From NCBI GenBank assembly GCA_000469685.2, contig LS997562.1, positions 26,256,839 through 26,320,838 on the forward strand: DNA of 64,000 nucleotides, in the 5' to 3' direction. The notes under the pieces were generated by a model. The model saw only the letters and a list, made by a program, of their open reading frames with translations, was not told where the DNA came from and did no database searches. How positions within the stretch are numbered: position 1 is the first letter of the stretch; the number at the start of each line of letters is the position of its first letter. The position numbers and the translations under genes were made by a program. Source of the stretch: Haemonchus contortus (Eukaryota; Nematoda; Chromadorea; Rhabditida; Trichostrongylidae). Below, one piece after another: positions 9,701-21,700 of this stretch.

Positions 9701-12700
9701 ACATCGATGATCTGGTCAGCTAAACGTCGGCCAGACCTCTCTGAATCTCAAAATAAATCAAAATATTCTTTGAAAACAGCGATAGAGATCCAACTATCTG
9801 ACCTGATTGGAATATTGGCGTTGCACTTGTGCTCCTCACGAAAATCTCCAAAGGATGGTCTTCGCCGATTTCAGGAATTTGCGGTATGGTCCAATCAAGC
9901 TGATTCGTTTGCGTTAGTAAGTCCCGATCGTCACTTGCCTCTTCTGGCTGAAGAAATAGCAATTGCGATTGTTGTTAATAATAGCCGTTAAATGGGAAGA
10001 AATATTTTTGAGCACCTTTTTTTTGTCTTGACGGAAGCAACGACATTCTAAATCACTCATATCTACCCGATTCAAAGGCTTCAATGTCATTCCAGTTTGT
10101 AGCGGCTGCATTTGTCACTTCAACAACTGACTGAAGAGTTCTGCACGATGCGATGCGAAAATTTCACACGGTTCACGATAAAAATGGTTATTGAGTTTTT
10201 CCCCTAAGAATACTCAGTGGCGCCCAAGGATAATAGAAACGACCTTCGCGCCCAAAAATTCGACGGTTAGGGCACAGTGGAGGCCCTGTTCCCGGCTGGA
10301 GCGACCTTCCCGCCCCTCAATCGATGTCACGTCAGGCGAGTGTCGAGGTGATACAGACTGCAATTATTCGTTCTAAGACCCACACACAATCAGCTGATCG
10401 CCGAGTGATAAGGCGATGTTTTCTTTCCATTCTGAATCCTCTGTTATTCTTTTTGCTGCCGCGATCCCTCATTTGATTTCCTATTCCTAGAGGCTGGAAA
10501 AGGTGAGCTACTTTTGCTGTTACTAGGATTTTCTGTTTACTTATGCTTATGAGTGGATGAATTTTTGCTTACCTAGTCAGTTATTTGCCCCCGGACCCGC
10601 ACGTACGCAATGACCCACATTGTATAGCTGGTCCGAACGCCCCACTCTTCTTCATTCTTCTGGTTCCATTCTCGTCCAGCTCCCTTTTTAACGATTTTTC
10701 GAGCCTTTTGTCACTTTGGAAACACTGATCCACGCAATTTTATCGCCTTCATCGCACTATTTCGCATCTTATCTTCCAATTTTCGTCATAATCCAGATTA
10801 CCCAAAATTATCGTGAACTGAGCCTTTAAACTTTATGCTCACTGGTTATAACTTAGTTATGAATTCGTTTTTCATTTCTTGAATCATGCGAAAAATTTCA
10901 CAGCGTGGAACGATTCGTTCTACATCGCGAAGTGCTGCTGACTTTTATCGAGAACAGTAATCATACAGAAAGCGTATTTGATGCACATAGTATCGTCTTG
11001 AAGCAAACGTAATAGCTGTGATTATAAAGAGAATGCCATAATGTATGTCATAATGAAATAGTCACAGGTTGCAGGACCTTTCATTAGGGTCCGGTGTCTT
11101 CTCCCAAATGCCGTGTCGCGCTCGCCGCACGCGATCGCGCGACGTGGAGGAAAGAGAACAGTCACCCCTTTCCCTGTACGTAAGCTGATGTGACATATCA
11201 GTAAATCCCTGCCACTACTTTTGAGATATGTACCATGTTCACAAGCGAGACGCGAAGGGATACTTTCAGGCTACGCTAAACAACCTCCTGCAACCATCAT
11301 GCTGCGCAAAACAAGACATCCACTTCACCCTAGGACTCGATAGCTCATATAATCATTTCCATTGGATTCTCAAAAAAAAACAACCACAACTCTATGAAAA
11401 ATTCACTCCTCCTACTTTTTACAAAAGCTAAAGGCGTTGTGGAAGAAAATCCTTACCGTAGGCTCAGTTGTCAGCATTTTTAACGTTGTTTGTCGAGCTT
11501 CTACACTAGGCGTTTCAAGTGCCACTGATGACTGACTGCTCTCTGTGCTGTTGCTGTCTTCTCCCATTTCGTCCTGTTCCTTACGCCATGGGTAAGCGGT
11601 TTCGAATTCGGGGGCATACGCTGAAGGTACATGTTGAGATTGCATGAACTCATAACTATTCGTTTTGATAGTGACCCTAATTAATTCGCTCCATTACAGT
11701 GCCATGCCCAGGGAGTCTGGTTACTAAGGGACTCTATGAACATTTCCTTTGACTCAAGAATATGACGAAATGACAAAACAAGCTTAAAGAAAGCTAAGGA
11801 AGTCGGCCGTAATCATGACAACTTCCCGCACCTCACTAAACTGTTTTATAGACTTCTTCCCGCTTCCCGAACACAAATTCTCTTACCACTCAATTATTTT
11901 TACTCAACAAAGAGGTAAAATACATTTAAGAGGGCCGATTCGAAAGTTCATTCTCCGCCATATTTTCTCCGTGAAATTTCAAAGAAATTACCAATCAATG
12001 CAATTCTCAATTGTAATCGTTTGATTGTAATTGTTTATGTTTAATTGTGATCAATCTCGTTTTGGGATGTATCGTAATGGCACAGTGAATGAGTATTTGC
12101 ATATGAAATGACCTTCAGTAGCCAGCCGATGTACAGGTCAGTGCTTTTATTTTTCCAGCTAAGTCTGACACCAACAAATCGACCCCGAAGGGATGGAGGG
12201 CTTGGTTGACCTAAATGGATACCAACACGGGATTTGGGCCATGCGTGTGCCGTAATGCACGACTCACCACTCCCCCTCATTACCGTACAGACTAGTTAAA
12301 ATCGTTGGAAAGTCAAATTCCCATAATGAAATTTGCAAAACATAAGGGAGTTAGGTTGTACTGTCGGGATATCTTTATGTGAGTGATGAAGGCCCATTGT
12401 ATAAAAATCAAACTGTAATAAAAAGTATTATATAGTCATCCTAGAAACTCCATGGTGACAAGGCGTGGCATGGGCGTTGGCTGGATCCATCAGGACAACA
12501 ATCCTGAGCATGACGCTTGTGAAGTTCGAGATTGATTTGTTCAGAAAAAGTGACCAAAATGGAATGATCGCTAGTCTCTGGACTATAGCTGGAACTAGTG
12601 GAAAAGCTCGGATGACCCTTGGAAGGCCGAAATGCTAAAAATGCAGTCAAGATGTCCGCACAGCTTCAGCTGGTCTAGAACTTTATTCCAGTCCTACACT

Positions 12701-15700
12701 CACCAACCTATTGGACTCAATGCCTCATAGGTGTGTCGCCATGATCGTTACAAAGGGCATGGCTGTGCTTCCGTACTTTTCTCATATTACTTTACCTACG
12801 CTTTACCTACTTGTAACTAAATTCCTACCTACTTGTAATTTTACATTCCAGAGCCCAAGGTCAAGTTGTTGATGTTGGTCACCTCTCAAAAAGCCGTAAT
12901 TTTAGGTCCTTCATTAATCTCCATCTCCAAAATATGCCGGTATTTTGAACCCTCATTATATATCATCGATAGAATTTTCGACATTTTTCAATATTTTCGG
13001 GAAGACTTGCAGAGAAATGAGGGATAGATAGCTTTTAATCGGAATCGGAGGGTAGATAATCTAATAGCTACAAGTGGGTTGGTGCAGTCGGGTTGGTCAC
13101 AGATTTCACTCATTTCATGATCAATGCATTTACTAATTCTCAGACTCGCATGCTTTGGAATAAAAGCGAGGTGAATAAAAACTTTTTTGCACACTGTAAA
13201 TGAATGTATCTTCAACGAACCTGGTAAACGGAGGTCCTCGTCAAGAATCGCATTCCCAATGGCTGTTTGTAGAGTTCCCTCGAACGTGGCCAGTACCTTC
13301 AATTGAAGCCCTTCATGTAATTGGGTTGTTCAGGAAGTAATTAGAAGAGCATTTTTAGAAAAGCCTTTCAAACATTTGCTTTAGAGGCTTTTCGTATGCT
13401 AGAAAGCTTTTCGTTTGGTATACATTACAGCCATATTTCTGCACTTTTTTTTAGGAAAGTTGAACAAATTCCATCTCTACTTGGAATTTTTAAAAAGTTT
13501 GAACATGGAGTGCCAGATGAAGTATTTTCGGCACATTTTGCATTTTTGCTTCCATTGTGGCAAAAAATTGCCGATGCTTTTCATGAAAAATGTAGGTAAA
13601 ACTTAGGGTGACCATGTCTCATTAAAGAGTACATAGGAGCACTTTCACAACTTTTAGTTTCAGCAATTTTCACTTCAAAGTGGCTGACCGGCAGGTATGG
13701 ATGATGATCTCTTGACAGCATTGACCAGAGTTGACCTTCATGTAAGCATTGTAAAAACGTACTGAGAAGACCAGCACATCCATGGTATAGTCAACGAGTA
13801 TATCAAAAAACTTGAACTGGTAATAAAAAAAGCTTGACGGAATGGAGATCCAGATGATATCGGCAACTATCCCCCAATCTGCCTGCTGTTTGTAAACTAC
13901 AAGCCTTCCACACGAGTCTTCCTCAACCGGTTCAGTGAAATATTGGATAAAGGATTGCCATGGGAACAATCAGGGCTTCCTGAGGGTTCAGCACAATCGC
14001 TCACGGTGTCACAGTGTCCCAAGGCTCACTAAGTATCGCAAGAATACAGGATACATTTATGCCTAACGTTGAACGATTTGAAGACTATCGTCCAGACAGA
14101 AGCAGTAATTGAAGACTCGGGCAAGCAGGGTATTCCTACTCAATATACAAGCATACTTAGTGAGCTACACTACGAATTCACGGACAGGTCTTCGTCATTC
14201 TACAAGAAATTTTTGAACGCAAAGAGGAAGGTTTGTCAAGGCAGTACCATTTCGCTAAAGCTTTGTTGAGCCGCTCTCGCAAAGGTCATGTGTCAATGGG
14301 AATGGAAAGACCTAGAACGTGGACGGCCGCTGCTCACATCATCTCCACCTTGCAGGCGACATCGCCAGCATCCAATATCGAGCAATCGGAATATAGGCTG
14401 GCCAAATTTGGCAGCGCTTGTAGAAAGATCGCCCTACGACTCGACTTCACCAAGAAAATATCATTGGTAGTTGTTTCTTCTTTGACGCCAAACAGATTGA
14501 AATGTTCCGATGCTCTAGTTTCGCAAATCTATGTCGAGAAGGCAACGTAATCAAGGATATGACTTCGAAGCCGAGCAGAAGGAAAAGCGTGGCATGGGAA
14601 GCTTTTGAAAATATCGAGGGAGTACTGAAGAAGACAACGAACATGCGGTTTTGGGCTCATCATTTTGATCTTTGACTCTTTCATTCTGGTTCGGTCTTTC
14701 ATTCAGGGATCTTTGGAATCTTTCATTCGCTTCGTGGACTTGGATTTACGAAAACAGGATTAATATACAACCATCGTCATTCAACGCGGTAGTGAACGAC
14801 AAGTCACCGGTGGGTCCCATTGTCGTCAAAGGGTTAATTATGACGGAACAAACGCTTCAAGAAGCACAATAATCCCTTTACCAGCAATTCTAAAAAAAAT
14901 TGCATAATTCATTTGGAAGTACTGATCTCACATTCCACATTTGTCAACCGCTCTACGTAAAATAAAAAATTCAAGGTGAAGAAACAGTTTTACTCTCTGG
15001 AAGGCAGACATTTGGTGCTATGAAAACTTTTCACTTGGAAAATTCATACAAAAAAGCTATGCATAATAGGAAAATGGGACAGGGAAACTCGTCATCTTCC
15101 TGTGGGTTGTATGTAACTGTGTGTCTCACATATGTATATGTATGTACGTTATCTTATCGACTCACAATCCTTCCCTTGGCTTGAACAAAAAAAAAGACCG
15201 GAAAGAGGGGGGTCGTGATAATAGTGATAATTCTATGAGCCGTGATGAGCCTTGATACCCGGATTCTAAATTTCAATGTCAACGTAGAACTGGGGATGGG
15301 AACTTTTTGAAACCTATTGTTCAAGCTTCAAGCGAATGTGTAGCTCATTCTTTCTAATGAAATAAACTAAAATACTTTTTTGACCAGAGCATTTTTCGAT
15401 AGAATGGTGTATCTTGCATCATTTACCTGAGTTGGATTCACCGATGCCTCAATGATTGAAGTTGGAAGAAACTCGTTGCGTGTCATCATCGGACAGTTTG
15501 GTGGCTAAACACACACAGTAAGTGGCTTGAATCAACCAGAATTGTTGCTGGAACATCAGGAAACCAATTTTTCGACCCTCGCCGGGTCGTGGTGAAGGCG
15601 ACAAAAAAACTGAGTAAAGAATAAAGGCTTGAGCTACCGTCACGCCAAGACATTCGTTGTCACGACGATCGCAGATTTGCACCTGACACTGGAATTGAAC

Positions 15701-18700
15701 GTTACTGCGATCAGGGAAGACGAACGCTTCTACGACCATGTAAGCTGATGACAAGGACGGATCGTAGACTACCGGACGCAGTTGCACAGGTAATGCTTCC
15801 GGACATCTGAATAACAAGTGGATTTCGTTACAACGACTGATTAGGCGACTTATGCTCATCAGAAATTTATAATAGGAAATTTGAGTTGTAGATACAAAAT
15901 TAGGCCAGCTCGCTTCTGAAACAGGCATAGTCCGACCATCATTGCCCATTTGAGTTATGAACTTCTGCAAATCGGGTGTGGTGCGATTCACGCGTCAATA
16001 ACATGAGGTCATCGGACAAAACGCACTAAAACGTCATGCCTACCATCATAACGGAAGAAATAAGAACTTATAAATAGAATAAGTAAGGAAATGACCAACT
16101 ATTCACGTTTACAGAAGGATTGCGCTTACTACTATCAAAAAATTTGAAGTTATTCTTATTTTGAACGTTTGACAAGTAAATTGTTGACCTATGAGGTGAA
16201 TCTTAATCTTAATCTCGAAGGGGCTTTTTTGCCATAGAGAGATTTGCTTTATTCATGGTGAAGCCGTGGACTACTGCAAATTTATTTGGTCCATTTCACT
16301 AGAAAGGTACTGAAACGATGCGCGCCCGAAGAGCTCTACTGGGGTCACGCATGAATCGTTCCCCCCCCCCCCCCCCTGCAAATCTAATGCTTTTGATTTT
16401 CTCATAATGTGGTAATAAATGGCTGGAGCGCAAAGTGCCAAGCTAAAAGCGCTATAAGCTTATTTAGATTTACAGTACTAAATAAGCAGCTAGTAAACAG
16501 CTGAGGGTGTTATAAATCATCATGCGATGCAACGGTGGGTCAGTAGTTTCCACCGAATCTATAATGCATATTTGAAACTCACCCTCTATCATCTATGATC
16601 GGTATTGACAATCCGGAATTGTCGATGGCGTTACAGTTCCGTACCAAGATTCCGTAACGTCCTGCAAAATACGAATGTTAACAGAACCGTGCCAGCTAGA
16701 GCCGGATGCACCAATCACTGGCATGGAAAGCCGGCGCGATATTCAGACAAGAGGCTAGGTGCGCACGGGTGTGTTGCAGTAGGAACGAAATCGTCGCGTC
16801 GTTGCGAGAGGGACGCCGCTCGCGAAGTGATGTAGCGATGCAGCAGCAGGTAAGAAATGCAAGAACAAAACAGTTAATGGTAGAATCGTGCCTTAAACAA
16901 TGATCGCATATTGATTGGGCTGTGTGAAGAATGCTAGAGCTGTTATAATGAGGCAAATGGTCCGCGACAGCCGTGTGCGGCGGTTCGATTACATAAAACC
17001 GTTCCTACTGCCCGTCTCCCGATACGCACAGAGTGGCGATATAGGGATAGTTGTAAGTACTCTATTATCCCTTCGACTGCCCCGTCTTCCGGACTTATTT
17101 TTAGAGATTCTTATCTGGACAGGGAGCTCGATGCCTGGCATGCTGTCTTGCACAGAGCCGTGGGAGCTGCTCCGGGCAAAATGTAAGTGCGACTCGTTAG
17201 GTGACAATGTATTATCAGAGCACCATATACATATATGGTCAGTGCATCCATGCTTTTAAGCGCCTGCAGGAAAAACAACAATTGAGTACCGTTTGTGCGG
17301 CAGTCCCATCGGTGAACGAGACTCGCACCAATTATTGACGTCCGAATTCTTGGACCATCTGGTGTTGCTTCTCGAATCGAATATTCACATTCAGGCATCA
17401 ACATAGCTTGTTGCTCGAGTGACTCGGATGGAAGGTTACTGGAATGTGAACTACCAAGGGATAGTTTCTTTGAAGAGTTATAATGGTCTTGATTGCCTTC
17501 TCACCTGACTTCCATATCTGTATTTACAGCTTTGTCGATATAAGCATAGAAACAACGCACATTGTAAGCTCGATCGACTTTTGTCATGAAATGCGGATGG
17601 AAATTTGTCACAAACGTCAACACGTAGTTCATACCATGGGGTTGGAGCTGCAAACCGGTTAACGATATTGATACTGCATCAATTCATCAGTCGAGTAGAG
17701 TGGGGGAAAATTGTCAAACCTGTCGAATGCGTCGCATTCCACAATCGCCAATTCTGGTAACAAATGTAGCACCGGCAAAGTCATTACCGTAATACTCCTG
17801 ACGGCAACCGTCTACACCATAATGTCCTTTTACATAGATGTTTCCTCTGAAAATCGGGCATAAAGAATGATCGAAATCGTAATTAAAACCTAGTCTTCAG
17901 AAGCTCTGCTCCCTCCACAGCAGAGGCTAAAGGGAAGCGTGATATGCATTACAATTGCACCACAAAACTTTTTAACGATCTACACAAAAAGTGCCCTTTC
18001 CTACCCTCGCCAGATAGGTCAGTGTAGTTGATCGCGTTCGAAAAAAAAAAAGGCTGACGGTCAGGAAGTGTCAGCGAGCTCCTTTTTTAGCCCTAGGAGC
18101 TCCATTCTTTTTTAGCATAAACAGAATTCCTCGTGATACCCGGCCGGCCGTGCGTTATAGGGAAGAAAAAATGTGAAAAAGTAGCTGTCCCGCATGATCT
18201 CTAATGGAATACATAGCCGAGATAGATAATACAGAATCGTTTCTGCGATTATCTCAGTGTCGTCGTAACCAATTTGCCTCTTAGGATCACAAATCAGAAC
18301 CAATACTTCTACGAATCGAAGTAAGGGCTGCACTCTTCCCTCAGTGCAAGAGACAACAGTAACGAAATGACGTTCAGAAAGGGATAAATTTTGAAAGGAG
18401 GTGGCTGATATTCTCAAAATTATCGAATGGAAGAGGATGGCTAATGTGCTGCTGCTCAGTTCTCTTTTTTACCCCTAGTCAAAAGCAGAAAAGTAAAACT
18501 TCATGTATTGTCGAGTAGTATTCACCTGAACGGAGCGGCAGTTCGGACAGAGAAGGTGATTGCGTCCTCAGTGCACTGCACCTCAGGTGTACCAACGACC
18601 TCATTACCATCCCGGAGACCCAACTGGTAATTTGGTGGCAATACCTGTAATATTATCTTTCAATGGACTAGGTTATAGTGGTCTAAACTGCGATGTGATG

Positions 18701-21700
18701 AAGGTATGATTAGCTTGTACTAGTAGCATTATCAGTAGTTACTGATGCCCGAGCGTTTTCGTCCCGATTTCATGTGCACCTCAATAGACTCCAACTTTCT
18801 TTGAGGTCAAAGATTGACTGTTCATTAGAGGTTCGTTTTTTTTGTTTTTCCACAAATTATTTGGTTTTGCCTTACTGGTTTGGAGCGTCAAATCGACTTG
18901 TTATCCTTGTGAGCCCTATATCTGACCCGAGGACCACTCTGTGAACATATCCTCTTAATGAATCCAATACTAAAGTGTGGTTGAAGCATTTCCCGGAGAA
19001 CTTCACCAAAACCCAGATTTTTTCGTCGTTTTACGGAGGGCCAAATAGAAATATCGTAGAAGAACACTCCCCAGTTCTATGCGTAAAACTTTTAGTGAGT
19101 CTTCATGATATTGCAATTCATGTTGACCGTACCGAAGTTCATCTTCGACATTTTTTTGTTTAGGGCTGTGTACCTTGGAACAAGGTGCGCACAAAATCGC
19201 TCAGCAAGGGCTCCGAGGCTGGATGCTTCATACAAGAAGTTTCAATGAGTTTCAGCAGCGGAATGGTCTTGCAAAGAAGTACGTGTTGATTGTTGGTAGA
19301 GAGCTCGGTTATTGTTTGGATGTATGCGGAGAGATAACCAGATGTGTTACGCGTAGACAGCTATCTCTATCCCTACATTGTGACCTCATGGGAGCTTCCA
19401 GACAACCGCGGGATCTCGACTTTTGCTAAATTCGCGACCGACACTTTCCGGCACAACTAAACACACTTCCTCCCTTCAACATGTATTGTACATAGAGCGG
19501 TAGTTCGATAATGACGCTTTTACCTGGATGGCACCCAAATGGAGAGATGATCCAACATCGTGAATACAAAGGAGCAAGTCACCCTTTAAAAGGTCAATTC
19601 ATGCTTGCTCGCAGAGTTTCGAATTTTCAAAGAAGTTGATTTTCCACAAATTTTATTCCAACGAGCTTCAGTAACTTTTCAGGATCGGTGCCACCCCAAA
19701 AAGCTAACTTGTACACATAGATGAGCGGAAAAATATTACAGAATGAGATAAAGTCTTTGAAGTCTTCTGGCGATAATCAATCCCGTCTGTGGTATGCGCC
19801 CCTATTCGACTTCTTTTCAGAACCATAGTGGCTTATTGAAGGCGTGTGTGGCCTATACAATCATATGCGGTGGAATCGGTGTAGCAGTTAGTGTTTTTAT
19901 CCTCACAGATGCGTCTGTTACCAATTAGTCTATCCCGAAATGATGGAAAGCTTGGTTGGCTTAGGTGGATATATATCCTTAATTTGAACCCGTGACCGTG
20001 CGCGTGTGACATACAGTGCGCCACATTGCACTACAGCCTTCTTCAGGTTGAGGTATGGCTTTGTATTCACGATGGTGAACCCTCCCTCCATTAGGGTGTC
20101 CTGATGAGCCGATGTATGGTTACAGAGGAAAGGGAAAGGAGGAGAGAAGGTGCACTGAAAATTCCAGATCCGGCTCGGAGGCCTCCATTATCGATGCTTT
20201 TTCTTGAAGGATGTTTGAAGAAGTTTCTAGACGAAGCAACGCAGCTTGGACGGTGTTGCCCCACTTCAACGTGGAGGGAGCGGCGTGCTGTGAAAGGTAA
20301 TTATTTGTAGAAATTATAACCGCGGGGCGAAGTTACTCTCACCGCCCATCTATGCAACTATTCAATGTACACTACAACCCTATCATCGCCTCATGGTGAA
20401 GAGTTATGTTCCACATCGTGGAATCGGATCTTTCGAATCACCCTTTCCACTTTCTGAAAGGATGGATGAGGCTTCTGCTCCAAATCAAGCAAGCCTCATG
20501 CGTTTGTGATCCTATACAATGACCTGCAACCGATAAAAAACTCAGTGGATTTGTCCTCACGAAAAGGTCCTCTACACCCTCCACATTCACGACAACAGAA
20601 GTCGTTTAGATGCCTAGAATGATGACAAGTTTCCGAAACAATAAGGTACGAACCGTGAGCGGCCTGTGACTCTTGGGGCATCCTCAACAAAAAAAAGTCT
20701 GAGCTTCTCCCTGTCAGAATTCGATACTTATGGAGATCTTGTCGAGAGTTTATTTCAGTGAACAGGATAGGTATTTAGTCGTAGCGTTAAAACGTTTTGT
20801 TCACGAATGAGAGAAACCCAAACCCACGAAGACCCAGAAACGCCAGCCTTTAGAACAATTCTAGCATTTCCATGTCGATGCGGCGACTTTTATACCAGCC
20901 TGCTTTGCGGGCTTCTCTTTGACAAGGAATCTATAGGAAAAGCCTAACGCCCATAGGATAAACCTAGGCCAATAGAAAACCAGTCGAAGCTGCGATAAAT
21001 TTCTGCATGGCATCTCAAGTGTGGTCCCACCATGTACTATATAGAGTTCTCATCGGATCACTTCGATGAGTTTCCAGAAATGAGCAGCTGAAGATCCTTC
21101 TTTATTGCTGGGTTATGAAAAGGAAAACAACATGAGATGATATATCAGGTTGGGTTATAAGCCCTCGGACAAAGTGAGTGATGACTTCTAGAGATCATAA
21201 CTCGGGAAGGGGGTGACGAAAATGGACACACGTGGCATCGTTAGATAGAGTGCGAGGAGCTCTTCAAATACATACTAATGAGTACACCTGACCATCTCCT
21301 GCGTTTGAGCGCGAGGAGAGAAAGTGCCATGTTGGGGCGAAAATCCATCTCATACTGCTTCAAAGCATGGGGCACCTATCGACCGAGCTTTCGCACCTTG
21401 CCAATTGACTTCAATCCACGAATAATTGTGGACTGACTCCCCAAGGGTGACTGCCAGTACCCGAGTAGTTTTGATACGGATCGGCTCCCACCTGGCTCCG
21501 CAGCACCTCCAAATCCAACTCCATCGAAGTTCCGGACGGTCTCCATATTCGATGAAATGGTCGTCCGACGTTAACTTCGTGTGCCACTTGTGAATTGTGC
21601 ATCTAGCAGGAGCATCCTTCTTGTAAGCTTCCTTAAAACGTTTATCGATCTCCGATGGTTCCTGGCCAGATAAAAAAAGAAGTAGGATGGTGTTGCGGAG

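Noticed and set aside
12446..12634. A possible ZP-gene exon after TTTTTAG at 12635
   Set aside because: No good donor in the right phase. Exon 13296-13221 joins directly to 11620-11457 in phase, so it is not needed.
19508..19580. Minus-strand block ending CCATCCAG/GTAAAA as an alternative first ZP exon
   Set aside because: It gives no signal peptide. The ATG exon at 22441 does and is also in phase 0.
19990..20045. A tRNA gene at the box-B-like GGTTCAAAT
   Set aside because: No cloverleaf can be folded; it is the head of a SINE-like repeat.
20104..20310. Plus-strand open frame with a GTAATT donor
   Set aside because: Adjacent to SINE-like sequence, no partner exons, composition of a GC-rich repeat.
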